Shown: positions 1 through 6,642, counted from the stretch's first letter. The stretch is 8,057 nt of DNA from Gammaproteobacteria bacterium (GCA_023481025.1 JAMCWV010000029.1:1-8057), one strand, 5' to 3'. Numbers and translations: made by a program. The notes: generated by a model from the sequence alone, not told the origin.

Positions 1-11
1 TTCGCCTACAT

Positions 12-16
12 AAGGA
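12..16 (+). promoter_or_regulatory. Ribosome binding site of proC
   Basis: AAGGA lies 10 nt upstream of the ATG at position 27 and supports that start. No promoter can be judged because only 26 nt of upstream sequence are present. Confidence 0.65.
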
Positions 17-26
17 ATATTTTAGG

Positions 27-854
27 ATGCCAAATCAGGTTCGTAAGATAGGTTTCATTGGTGCTGGAAATATGCCTCAAAGCATTATTGGCGGCATGAT
101 CAAAGGCGGATTTCCCGCCGATGCGGTGTTAGTCAGTAATCCGAGTCGGCCAAAATTAGACTTGCTTGAAGAAAAATACGGCTTAACAACGTCACAAGAT
201 AACCACGAAATTGCGCGCCAAGCGGATGTCATTGTCCTGTCTGTGAAGCCACAATTAATGCGGGAAGTCTGTGAGGACTTACAAGCAAACGTACCCGGTT
301 TAGCTGACAAATTAATTGTTACCATTGCTGCCGGTTTGCGGTTCGCTAGCTACTACGAGTTCCTCGGTGACAACATCCGTGTCGTTCGCGTCATGCCCAA
401 TACGCCATCACTGGTTGGTGCTGGTTTGTCAGGACTAGTCGCTGATGACTCAGTCACTGCCGACGAGCGCGAATTTGTCACTCAAGTGTTTAACTTCGTC
501 GGTACAACCATCTGGTTGGAAGACGAAGACGGAATTGATGTACTCGGTGCTGTTGCTGGCAGTGGTCCGGCCTACTTCTTCGAATTTATGCATGGTTTGC
601 AACGCGCAGCTGAAGAGTTTGGCTTTGACCCTGAGCAAGCACGACTGATGGTTCAACAAACTGCATTGGGCGCTGCAAAAATGGCCTGTGAAAGTGAACT
701 AAGTTTTATCGACTTACGCAAACAGGTCACGAGCAAAGGTGGTTCAACCGCCAAAGGAATTGAAGCTTATCAACAAGCCGAGCTTGGCGAGATTTCTAAA
801 CGTGCGGTAGGCGCAGCGGTTGCACGCAACCAAGAAATGGCTAAATTGTTCTAG
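27..854 (+). CDS. proC: Pyrroline-5-carboxylate reductase
   Basis: This 275-residue cytoplasmic enzyme reduces 1-pyrroline-5-carboxylate to L-proline with NAD(P)H, the last step of proline synthesis. The N-terminal Rossmann fold shows the dinucleotide-binding GAGNM at residues 12-16, followed by SVKP at 72-75 and MPNTP at 123-127. The C-terminal helical dimerisation domain holds GSGPAY at 178-183 and the ProC signature VTSKGGSTAKGIEAY at 234-248, which contributes to substrate binding. The length is normal for the family (about 270). The ATG start is supported by an AAGGA ribosome site and sits just before the first beta strand (KIGFIGAG). In related bacteria yggS precedes proC and yggT follows; here yggT starts 102 nt downstream, so cotranscription is likely but not shown. 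No disrupted motif was seen. Confidence 0.97.
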   Translation: MPNQVRKIGFIGAGNMPQSIIGGMIKGGFPADAVLVSNPSRPKLDLLEEKYGLTTSQDNHEIARQADVIVLSVKPQLMREVCEDLQANVPGLADKLIVTIAAGLRFASYYEFLGDNIRVVRVMPNTPSLVGAGLSGLVADDSVTADEREFVTQVFNFVGTTIWLEDEDGIDVLGAVAGSGPAYFFEFMHGLQRAAEEFGFDPEQARLMVQQTALGAAKMACESELSFIDLRKQVTSKGGSTAKGIEAYQQAELGEISKRAVGAAVARNQEMAKLF

Positions 855-944
855 CCACAAGTGAGTCAATGCTACAGGACTCTAAATTATTTAGCTGAGC
901 GTTTATCAGCACACACTTTTCGATTATCGCTTTCGAGCACATTG

Positions 945-949
945 AAGGA
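945..949 (+). promoter_or_regulatory. Ribosome binding site that fixes the yggT start
   Basis: AAGGA is 7 nt upstream of the ATG at 957. The reading frame is open further upstream to a GTG at 861, but this site and alignment to the known YggT N-terminus favour 957. Confidence 0.75.
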
Positions 950-956
950 AATCAAT

Positions 957-1490
957 ATGAGCAACGGTGCATTATTTTTAATCGATACACTGTTTAATTT
1001 GTACATTATGGTGGTCATTCTACGCCTCTGGATGCAGCTCGCTCGGGTGGATTATTTTAACCCGGTGTCGCAATTTATTGTTAAAGTCACGCGCCCAATC
1101 CTTGACCCTTTGCGGAAAGTCTTTCCGACTATTGGTCGTTTTGATATTGCAGCAGCTTTCTTAGTACTCGCGTTGTCCGCATTAAAAATCTATTTGATTA
1201 TGTACATGCGACTGAATGGTTTTCCGTTCTCTGTGCTCGAGTTATTTATCGCGTCAATTCAAGCCGCGGTGATCACAACTTTAAACTTAATGTTCTGGAT
1301 TCTGTTAATTCGAGCCATATTAAGTTGGTTTAGCCAAGGCCGTCACCCGATGGAATTTGTCATGGCGCAGCTCACAGAACCGATGCTCTCGCCAATTCGT
1401 CGAATTATTCCACCGATTGGTGGCCTCGACCTTTCAGTACTAGTGCTGATCATTATTGTCCAGTTCTTGCGGATTTCGCTAGGAGGCTAA
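957..1490 (+). CDS. yggT: YggT family integral membrane protein
   Basis: This 177-residue inner-membrane protein has two tandem YGGT repeats. The first spans roughly residues 10-85 (hydrophobic helix ending in ILRLWMQ, then NPVSQFIVKVTRPILDPLRK and a PTIGRFD turn). The second spans roughly 105-175 (LIRAILSWFSQGRHP, then AQLTEPMLSPIRRIIPPIGG and a hydrophobic helix). Each repeat is a membrane segment, an amphipathic P-rich stretch and another membrane segment. The family's molecular role is not settled; it has been linked to osmotic or ion stress in E. coli and to cell division and envelope processes in plastids and other bacteria. I chose the ATG at 957 because E. coli YggT starts at the same place and a good ribosome site precedes it. 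The frame open from GTG 861 would add 32 polar residues without homology. The next gene begins 2 nt after the stop. Confidence 0.95.
   Translation: MSNGALFLIDTLFNLYIMVVILRLWMQLARVDYFNPVSQFIVKVTRPILDPLRKVFPTIGRFDIAAAFLVLALSALKIYLIMYMRLNGFPFSVLELFIASIQAAVITTLNLMFWILLIRAILSWFSQGRHPMEFVMAQLTEPMLSPIRRIIPPIGGLDLSVLVLIIIVQFLRISLGG
1481..1486 (+). promoter_or_regulatory. Ribosome binding site of the DUF4426 gene inside the yggT end
   Basis: A full AGGAGG occupies the last Leu-Gly-Gly codons of yggT, 6 nt before the ATG at 1493. This is the strongest ribosome site in the window. It indicates independent or coupled initiation on a shared mRNA. Confidence 0.85.
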
Positions 1491-1492
1491 CC

Positions 1493-1990
1493 ATGCTGAA
1501 GTATTTGGCAAAGGTGCAAAGTAAGGCCTGTTACTTTACGCCCATTTTATGGTTGCTTGCATTGGCTGTGCTTGCCCTATTTTCTTGGTCTGCAGCAGCG
1601 GACCAAGAGCAAGCGCAAGGCGGACAGTTCAGCACATTAGGAGATTGGGAAGTACATTACATCGCTTTCCCTAGCACCTTTCTGCAGCCAGAGATCGCCG
1701 CTCGCTATAACATCCGCCGAAGTAATGCGCGCGGTTTAATCAATATCTCTGTCCTCGACACGCAACAGGAAGGTAAACCAGCCTTACGAGCACAGATTCA
1801 AGGTTATGCATTAAATAGTGTGGGGCAGCGGCAGGAACTTCAGTTTCGCCGCTTTATTGAAGAGCCTGCTATTTATTTTATTAGCGAAGTTCGCCACAGT
1901 GATGATGATCGTCTGCGCTTTTTCATTACCATTCGCCATGGTAACGAAACTCAAGAGCTTAGGTTTCAGCACACTTTTTATCGCGACTAA
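1493..1990 (+). CDS. DUF4426 family secreted or periplasmic protein
   Basis: This 165-residue protein of unknown function belongs to DUF4426, recognised by GDWEVHYIAFPSTFLQPEIA at residues 50-69, the following RGLINISVLD at 80-89, and the LRF/ETQELRFQHTFY end. The family sits next to yggT/rdgB in Vibrio and Pseudomonas. The N-terminus is a signal peptide: KYLAKVQSK, a hydrophobic core at about 16-32, then AAA before D37, giving a likely signal peptidase I cut after residue 36. The mature ~129-residue domain is probably an all-beta fold; no catalytic motif is visible. The stop is followed by a 15-nt duplication carrying a second in-frame TAA. The gene shares a transcript with yggT (2-nt gap), so a membrane or envelope role in common is plausible, by inference only. 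Confidence 0.9.
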   Translation: MLKYLAKVQSKACYFTPILWLLALAVLALFSWSAAADQEQAQGGQFSTLGDWEVHYIAFPSTFLQPEIAARYNIRRSNARGLINISVLDTQQEGKPALRAQIQGYALNSVGQRQELQFRRFIEEPAIYFISEVRHSDDDRLRFFITIRHGNETQELRFQHTFYRD

Positions 1991-2007
1991 TGTTATCGCG
2001 ACTAAAG
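1978..2007 (+). repeat. 15-bp tandem duplication across the DUF4426 stop codon
   Basis: TTATCGCGACTAATG (1978-1992) is followed directly by TTATCGCGACTAAAG (1993-2007), 14 of 15 bases identical. The period is a multiple of three, so the copy repeats the final Tyr-Arg-Asp codons and gives a second in-frame TAA at 2003-2005. Replication slippage is the simplest origin. Confidence 0.85.
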
Positions 2008-2034
2008 CGTTCTAGTCAGCCGAGCCGAACGACA

Positions 2035-2070
2035 CGAGCAAACGAAATTTAGACTGACCGCGTTTGCTCG
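2035..2070. terminator. Inverted repeat between convergent genes, possible bidirectional terminator
   Basis: CGAGCAAACG (2035-2044) and CGTTTGCTCG (2061-2070) form a perfect 10-bp stem with a 16-nt loop. The right arm lies in the last antiporter codons and the loop holds that gene's stop. Placement between convergent genes fits termination in both directions. Neither side has a T-run, so it is not a canonical intrinsic terminator; it could protect 3' ends or act with Rho. Confidence 0.45.
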
Positions 2071-3791
2071 ATAACCTTCACACCCACTTTTAATATCACC
2101 CCATCGTCAGCCACTTCACGCACTGTGAACATTAAGTTTCCAAGGACTATGTGGTCACCGATAACCACGCGGCGGTGGAAACGACGGCGAAAAATGCTGC
2201 GGATATCCGTATTTAAATCCTCATAAGCATCTTCTGGAATGACATAGAAACCGGATAAATCGGCCAAAGTAATATCGGCATTGAGCACGAAATCACCAAA
2301 GAATGATTTACGATTCACACGTTTATCACTGCCTGACGAAGCCAACACTTCGCTTATTTTTGCTACATCGGAGGCACGTGTCAGCACCATCAGGTGATCA
2401 CCAGCTAGAATCTGCGGATTGTCGCTACTGCGGAGCCATTGTCCGTCGCGAACGACACCAACAAAATCGGCCTCTCGAGGTAAATTAATTTCGTGCCAAA
2501 AATGTTCCACGGCAAGCGAGTCTTCAGTAATTTTAAACACGGCGACTTCCAAGACGTCATCCGCACGAATCAATTCGATTGGCGTGCGTGAGTCAGGTTC
2601 AGGCTCGGGCGGAATCTCTAAGCCCATTTTGCGAGCAGTGAAGGAAATACTCCAACCTTGCACCACTAACGAAACCAACACGACAACAAACGCAATTTCG
2701 AAATAGAGTTGCTGGTTCTCGAGGCCAGCGATCCAAGGAAACAGAGCCAAAACAATCGGCACAGCGCCGCGCAACCCTACCCAGCTAATAAAGATTTGGT
2801 CTCGCCATGGAAATCTGAACGGTGCCAAACTGATAAAAACTGCAATTGGGCGCGCGACAAATATCAGCACAACGGCAAGTGCCAAGGCCGGTAGCATGAC
2901 ATCAACCACTGAACTCGGTGTCATTAAGAGCCCAAGCATTAGGAACATGACGATCTGCGACAGCCAGGCCAAACCATCATGAACTCGCAGAATATGCATA
3001 ACCTGCGGAAGCTTCGCATTACCGACTAAATACCCCATCAGATACACAGCAAGAAATCCGCTACCACCGAGGTTTGCGGTCAAGCCAAACACGAGGATGC
3101 TACCAGCAATCGCAAGTAAGGGGAAAAACGAAATATGGAGGTTTAACTTGCGACATGTGAGTACAAAAAGTCGTCCTCCCAAGTAACCCAAAACAGCGCC
3201 CACAATTGCTTGTTGCAAAAACACTGCGACAACTCCCCATCCCAAAGGAAGATCTGGTTGCGCGAGGACGCTCACTAACGTCACCGTTAACATGACGGCC
3301 ATCGGATCATTACTACCCGACTCAATCTCTAACGTTGCTGCAACACGTTCTTTTATGCGCAGTTTTTGCGACTGGAAAATTGAAAATACGGCAGCGGCGT
3401 CGGTCGAACTTAATATAGCCCCAAGTAACAGGCCTTCAATCCACGAGAAACCAAACAAGTAAGCCGCCGCAATACCGGTTACGACACAGGTGATGACGAC
3501 ACCAATCGACGCCAGCATAGCGGCCGGTGCCAACGCAACACGAAAACGCTCAGGATGGGTTCGTAAACCACCGTCGAAGAGTATGATAACCAGCGCAACC
3601 GAGCCGATTAAGAGCGCCATGTCAGGGTTATTAAAACTTAACCCAAGTAACCCCTCCTCGCCGGCCAACATTCCCACCGATAGGAAAACTAAGAGGAGCG
3701 GCGCCCCAACTCGAACCGAGAACTGCACAGCAACGATACTAACGAATAGCATCGCTCCAGCAATCAATATGAGTAAATTCACGGTTTCCAT
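2049..3791 (-). CDS. nhaP2: CPA1 family K+/H+ antiporter, NhaP2/CvrA type
   Basis: This 580-residue inner-membrane antiporter closely resembles E. coli CvrA (578) and Vibrio NhaP2, which exchange cytoplasmic K+ (or Na+) for protons and protect against cation and volume stress. Residues 1-385 form about 12-13 hydrophobic segments. Transport-core signatures are visible: LFDGGLRT (71-78), SSTDAAAVFS (128-137) with D131, LEIESGSNDPMAV (154-166) with the N161-D162 ion-binding pair, and SWVGLRGAVPI (336-346) with R341. A cytoplasmic tail follows: a TrkA-C (RCK_C) domain at about 405-478 and a CorC/HlyC-like domain at about 495-575, typical of this subfamily and probably regulatory. The start at 3791 matches homologues and is preceded by AAAGGAAAG at slightly long spacing. 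The gene is on the opposite strand to both neighbours and looks inserted into the yggT-to-rdgB string. cvrA is the alternative symbol. Confidence 0.95.
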   Translation of the reverse strand: METVNLLILIAGAMLFVSIVAVQFSVRVGAPLLLVFLSVGMLAGEEGLLGLSFNNPDMALLIGSVALVIILFDGGLRTHPERFRVALAPAAMLASIGVVITCVVTGIAAAYLFGFSWIEGLLLGAILSSTDAAAVFSIFQSQKLRIKERVAATLEIESGSNDPMAVMLTVTLVSVLAQPDLPLGWGVVAVFLQQAIVGAVLGYLGGRLFVLTCRKLNLHISFFPLLAIAGSILVFGLTANLGGSGFLAVYLMGYLVGNAKLPQVMHILRVHDGLAWLSQIVMFLMLGLLMTPSSVVDVMLPALALAVVLIFVARPIAVFISLAPFRFPWRDQIFISWVGLRGAVPIVLALFPWIAGLENQQLYFEIAFVVVLVSLVVQGWSISFTARKMGLEIPPEPEPDSRTPIELIRADDVLEVAVFKITEDSLAVEHFWHEINLPREADFVGVVRDGQWLRSSDNPQILAGDHLMVLTRASDVAKISEVLASSGSDKRVNRKSFFGDFVLNADITLADLSGFYVIPEDAYEDLNTDIRSIFRRRFHRRVVIGDHIVLGNLMFTVREVADDGVILKVGVKVIEQTRSV

Positions 3792-3801
3792 AGGGCAGTT
3801 T

Positions 3802-3810
3802 CTTTCCTTT
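3802..3810 (-). promoter_or_regulatory. Ribosome binding site of the antiporter gene
   Basis: Read on the minus strand, AAAGGAAAG ends 10 nt before the ATG at 3791. Its core AGGA is about 13 nt away, so the spacing is on the long side. Confidence 0.5.
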
Positions 3811-3830
3811 CAAGAACTTCCAAGCAATTG

Positions 3831-3839
3831 ATAATAACA
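3831..3839 (-). promoter_or_regulatory. Possible extended -10 promoter element for the antiporter gene
   Basis: The minus strand reads TGTTATTAT, an extended -10 form (TG, one base, TATTAT). No good -35 hexamer is seen at 16-18 bp. It would start transcription about 30-35 nt before the ATG at 3791, inside the 109-bp divergent region shared with rdgB. Confidence 0.3.
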
Positions 3840-3856
3840 CAGCAGAGGAAGTGCGC

Positions 3857-3862
3857 TATAAT
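3857..3862 (+). promoter_or_regulatory. Consensus -10 element upstream of rdgB-hemW
   Basis: A perfect TATAAT lies 38 nt before the rdgB ATG at 3901, implying a leader of about 30 nt. The best -35-like hexamer, TTGATA at 3828-3833, is 23 bp away, which is too far. The promoter is therefore either weak at -35 or helped by an activator. Confidence 0.5.
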
Positions 3863-3900
3863 CGCAGCTTAAAATTACTGCAACATGACAGAATTGAAAT

Positions 3901-4566
3901 ATGTCTGAAAATCAACCAATTATGAATTCAGAAACAAAAACGCTCGTACTGGCAACTGGCAATCAAGGCAAGTTAGCAGAGCTAAGTGCACTGCTCGCCC
4001 CCCTTGGTTGGCAGGTTCGGCCGCAAACCGAATTGAACGTCAGTGACGCTGATGAAACCGGGCTCACTTTTATTGAGAATGCCATTCTTAAAGCGCGCCA
4101 TGCATGTGCCTCCACAGGGTTACCCGCGTTAGCCGATGATTCTGGTTTGGCGGTTGACTACCTTGGTGGTGCGCCCGGCATCTATTCCGCGCGCTACGCT
4201 CAGCTCGACGATCAGGTGGTCTTTAATGCCCTCGCTGAAAATGGCGAACCACTGACTAAAGACCAAGCCAACATCGCTAAGTTACTTGCCGCTATGCAAG
4301 GTGTACCACAGCAACAACGCAACGCACAGTTTCACTGTGTACTGGTGTATATGCGCAGTGCTGACGATCCAACACCGATTGTCTGTCACGGTGTTTGGCC
4401 CGGCTTGATCACTGAGGCGCCGAGCGGTGCGGGTGGTTTTGGCTATGACCCGGTATTTTTTCTGCCTGAGCACAATTGCACCGCGGCCGAGTTACCTCGC
4501 GAACTTAAAAGCAAGCTCAGTCATCGTGGTCAGGCACTCGCTGCCTTGCTATCACAGTTAAAATGA
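3901..4566 (+). CDS. rdgB: dITP/XTP pyrophosphatase (RdgB/HAM1 family)
   Basis: This 221-residue cytoplasmic nucleotide-pool cleaner hydrolyses dITP, ITP, XTP and dXTP to the monophosphate and PPi, keeping deaminated purines out of DNA and RNA. Family motifs are intact: ATGNQGK at residues 18-24 (phosphate binding), [13 protein letters not shown] at 56-68, [20 protein letters not shown] at 77-96 with the likely general base D80, GGFGYDPVF at 178-186, and SHRGQAL at 207-213. E. coli RdgB has 197 residues. The extra length is an N-terminal tail of about 11 residues plus about 15 residues inserted after SARYA (around 101-118). Start choice is uncertain: ATG 3901 and ATG 3922 (residue 8) are both in frame and neither has a strong ribosome site; 3922 would be nearer the usual N-terminus. 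The stop overlaps the hemW start by 4 nt. Confidence 0.96.
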   Translation: MSENQPIMNSETKTLVLATGNQGKLAELSALLAPLGWQVRPQTELNVSDADETGLTFIENAILKARHACASTGLPALADDSGLAVDYLGGAPGIYSARYAQLDDQVVFNALAENGEPLTKDQANIAKLLAAMQGVPQQQRNAQFHCVLVYMRSADDPTPIVCHGVWPGLITEAPSGAGGFGYDPVFFLPEHNCTAAELPRELKSKLSHRGQALAALLSQLK

Positions 4567-5723
4567 GTACCGCCAACGTGCTGACCTTACCGCCGCTCAG
4601 TTTGTATGTGCACATTCCTTGGTGCGTGCAAAAATGTCCGTATTGCGATTTTAATTCCCATGCACAACCGGATGTCATTCCCGAAGCAGAATACATTGCA
4701 TGCTTACTGGATGACTTGGAACAAGACTTAAATTATGTTCAAGGTCGCGAGCTACAATCAATTTTCATTGGCGGTGGCACTCCTAGTCTGTTTTCTGCGC
4801 CTGGAATTGCCAAACTCCTGAATGGAATTCGCGAGCGAATTCGATTCAGTCCTGAGATTGAAATCACCCTCGAAGCGAATCCCGGTACCTTTGAAACCGA
4901 GCGTTTCGCCGGGTTTGCTGCTGCAGGCGTTAATCGCTTGTCCATTGGTGTGCAAAGTTTACAAGCCGAACAACTCAAGCGGCTCGGACGAATTCACGAC
5001 CCTGAGCAAGCGCGTATTGCAGCACAGCATGCGAGCACCCTACCTTTAAGTAGCTTCAATCTCGACTTAATGCACGGTCTACCTGAGCAAACCTTAGAAA
5101 CTGCGATGGCCGACCTCGAGGGAATTATTGCCCTTAATCCTCCGCATATATCCTGGTACCAACTGACCATCGAACCGAATACGCTATTTGCCAGTCAACC
5201 GCCTGAGTTGCCTCACGACGACCTGTTGTGGGACATCTACGAGCAAGGGCATCAACGCCTCGCCGCAGCGGGTTATGAGCAATATGAAGTGAGCGCTTAT
5301 GGCAAGCCGGGGCACCGCGGCAAGCATAATCTTAATTACTGGCGTTTTGGTGACTACCTGGGGATTGGTTGCGGGGCGCACGGTAAAATCACGTTACCGA
5401 ATGAGCAACGCATTATTCGTACCGAAAAGATTAAGCACCCACGTGGTTATCTCGACTTAACCCGGCCCTATTTATACAAGCTCTGGCAAGTCAGTCACGA
5501 CGATCTCTGTTTTGAGTTTTTCATGAACCGTTTGCGTTTGCTTGAACCAACACCAAAAGCTGATTTTACAGCTTACACAGGGCTCCCCCTGAGCGTTGCC
5601 GAAGCCGCTTTAAGTGATGCCATTCAACGTGGCTTTATTCGCTGTGAAAACGACGCTTGGGAAACAACGCCGCATGGTCGATTGTATTTGAATCAAGTCT
5701 TAAGTGATTTACTCGGCGATTAA
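4563..5723 (+). CDS. hemW: HemW, radical SAM heme chaperone
   Basis: This 386-residue protein belongs to the HemN-like radical SAM family but is HemW rather than coproporphyrinogen dehydrogenase: it has the short N-terminus and HNxxYW motif of heme chaperones. The CX3CX2C cluster (C21, C25, C28 within [14 protein letters not shown]) would bind a 4Fe-4S cluster and SAM. GGGTPS at 70-75 is the usual GGTP SAM contact. H255-N256-L-N-Y259-W260 matches the proposed heme-binding motif. GIGCGAHG lies at 267-274, and a HemN C-terminal domain covers about 315-380. In E. coli, HemW is reported to bind heme and pass it to respiratory enzymes. Older annotations call this protein oxygen-independent coproporphyrinogen III oxidase, which is probably wrong. 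The ATG overlaps the rdgB stop (ATGA) with no clear ribosome site, so translational coupling is likely. Confidence 0.96.
   Translation: MSTANVLTLPPLSLYVHIPWCVQKCPYCDFNSHAQPDVIPEAEYIACLLDDLEQDLNYVQGRELQSIFIGGGTPSLFSAPGIAKLLNGIRERIRFSPEIEITLEANPGTFETERFAGFAAAGVNRLSIGVQSLQAEQLKRLGRIHDPEQARIAAQHASTLPLSSFNLDLMHGLPEQTLETAMADLEGIIALNPPHISWYQLTIEPNTLFASQPPELPHDDLLWDIYEQGHQRLAAAGYEQYEVSAYGKPGHRGKHNLNYWRFGDYLGIGCGAHGKITLPNEQRIIRTEKIKHPRGYLDLTRPYLYKLWQVSHDDLCFEFFMNRLRLLEPTPKADFTAYTGLPLSVAEAALSDAIQRGFIRCENDAWETTPHGRLYLNQVLSDLLGD
4825..4842. repeat. 18-bp near-perfect palindrome inside hemW
   Basis: GAATTCGC (4825-4832) and GCGAATTC (4835-4842) are perfect inverted arms around a 2-bp centre. They encode the Ile-Arg-Glu-Arg-Ile-Arg stretch of HemW, so codon repetition alone may explain the pattern. 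Confidence 0.6.
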
Positions 5724-5755
5724 AAAACCCAAGGCTGCAAAACAGACCTTGGGTT
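5722..5755. terminator. Shared intrinsic terminator of hemW and trmB
   Basis: AACCCAAGG (5726-5734) pairs perfectly with CCTTGGGTT (5747-5755). The inner CTG/CAG (5735-5737/5743-5745) extends the stem past one bulged A, leaving a CAAAA loop. On the minus strand the stem runs into six Ts (complement of 5722-5727), a canonical terminator for trmB. On the plus strand it is followed by CCTTTGTATT, a poorer U-tract, so hemW termination may be less efficient. The minus T-tract overlaps the hemW TAA. Confidence 0.85.
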
Positions 5756-5781
5756 CCTTTGTATTCACTGACGTTATTAAT

Positions 5782-5809
5782 CGCAGACCAGATACCGCAG
5801 ACCGAATAC
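5782..5809. repeat. 14-bp imperfect tandem repeat downstream of trmB
   Basis: CGCAGACCAGATAC (5782-5795) is followed directly by CGCAGACCGAATAC (5796-5809), 12 of 14 bases identical. It lies in noncoding DNA between the trmB stop and the shared terminator, so it is part of the trmB mRNA 3' end. Confidence 0.75.
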
Positions 5810-5821
5810 CGCCAAGCGAGT

Positions 5822-6556
5822 CTAGTCAGCGGCGTTAAATTTCATGTCCCAAACGCCATGACCAAGGCGGTGGCCGCGCTGTTCGAACTTCGTCAGTGGC
5901 CGCTCATCGGGGCGCGGAATGTAAGCCCCGTCAGCCGCTTGGTTCACATACCCTGGCGCTTCGCTCATCACTGCAAGCATGTGCTCTGCGTAGTTTTCCC
6001 AATCGGTCGCTAGGTGCAGAACACCCCCAAGCTTTAATTTCTGTCGCAATAAGGCAACAAATTCTGGTTGCACTAAACGTCGCTTATGGTGACGCTTTTT
6101 GTGCCATGGATCTGGAAAAAATATCTGCACACCGTCTAAGCAGTAGTCAGGTAACCAGTCCTTCAATACTTCAACTGCGTCGTGCTCAATCACTTTAAGG
6201 TTCGTTACACCTTGGCTCTCGGCTTCCAGCAAACAGGCACCAACTCCAGGACGATGCACTTCAACGCCAATGAAGTTTTTCTCTGGCGCAGCCTTCGCCA
6301 TCGCAACCAATGACTTGCCCATACCAAAGCCAATTTCCAACACGACCGGGTTGTCATTGCCAAACAAGGCCTGCAAGTTTAAACGCTCGCCAGCAAACTC
6401 AATACCCATTGTGGGCCATTGCCGCTCAAGCGCGCCAGCTTGACCTTTGGTCAAACGACCTTCACGCCGCACAAAGCTGCGAATTTGACGCATATAGCGC
6501 TCACCGGTAGACGGTTCGCCACTCGCGGACGCGGTTGCTGATTTATCTTCTGCCAT
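5822..6556 (-). CDS. trmB: tRNA (guanine-N7-)-methyltransferase
   Basis: This 244-residue SAM-dependent enzyme makes m7G at position 46 in the variable loop of tRNAs. Visible motifs: [17 protein letters not shown] at 23-39, the SAM-binding EIGFGMG at 74-80, [13 protein letters not shown] at 97-109, HDAVEVL at 125-131, [15 protein letters not shown] at 146-160 with the likely catalytic D149, [12 protein letters not shown] at 183-194, and the C-terminal [16 protein letters not shown] at 222-237. E. coli TrmB has 239 residues, which supports the ATG at 6556. The frame stays open to ATG 6607 and TTG 6637; these would add 17 or 27 residues without homology, though the ribosome site at 6556 is weak, so the start is not certain. 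The gene is convergent with hemW and divergent from mutY, as trmB-mutY is in E. coli. Confidence 0.95.
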   Translation of the reverse strand: MAEDKSATASASGEPSTGERYMRQIRSFVRREGRLTKGQAGALERQWPTMGIEFAGERLNLQALFGNDNPVVLEIGFGMGKSLVAMAKAAPEKNFIGVEVHRPGVGACLLEAESQGVTNLKVIEHDAVEVLKDWLPDYCLDGVQIFFPDPWHKKRHHKRRLVQPEFVALLRQKLKLGGVLHLATDWENYAEHMLAVMSEAPGYVNQAADGAYIPRPDERPLTKFEQRGHRLGHGVWDMKFNAAD

Positions 6557-6605
6557 GTTCGTTGAACCTGTTACACTAGTCGAATGAAGTCTAAAATGGG
6601 TCGCC

Positions 6606-6632
6606 ATTATCCAATTCGCTGCCGTAAAAACA
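6606..6632 (-). promoter_or_regulatory. Candidate trmB promoter in the trmB-mutY divergent region
   Basis: On the minus strand TTGTTT is followed after 16 bp by GATAAT (complement of 6606-6611), five of six bases matching the -10 consensus. It would start transcription about 40 nt before the ATG at 6556. The same bases read CATTAT on the plus strand (6605-6610), a possible -10 for mutY. If this is right, the ATG 6607 and TTG 6637 starts of trmB are excluded. Confidence 0.35.
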
Positions 6633-6642
6633 AGCAAATTTC

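Noticed and set aside
1..13. Possible tail of an upstream gene ending Ser-Pro-Thr-stop (TAA at 11-13)
   Set aside because: Only three codons are visible. yggS would be expected here, but nothing can be recognised.
894..910. Small hairpin GCTGA/TCAGC between proC and yggT
   Set aside because: A 5-bp stem with no U-tract is too weak to call a terminator or attenuator.
861..956. GTG-initiated extension of yggT by 32 residues
   Set aside because: The extension is polar and unlike any YggT start, and the ATG at 957 has a proper ribosome site.
3490..3831. Plus-strand open frame opposite the antiporter start
   Set aside because: It is the antisense shadow of membrane-segment codons, with Ser/Thr/Pro-rich composition and no family resemblance.
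2011..5830. The 10-mer TCTAGTCAGC at 2011-2020 and 5821-5830, both near convergent gene ends
   Set aside because: Repeated 10-mers are expected by chance many times in 8 kb, and the second is partly the trmB C-terminal coding sequence.
5759..6013. Plus-strand open frame after hemW
   Set aside because: It begins inside the terminator tail and runs antisense through the strongly conserved trmB.
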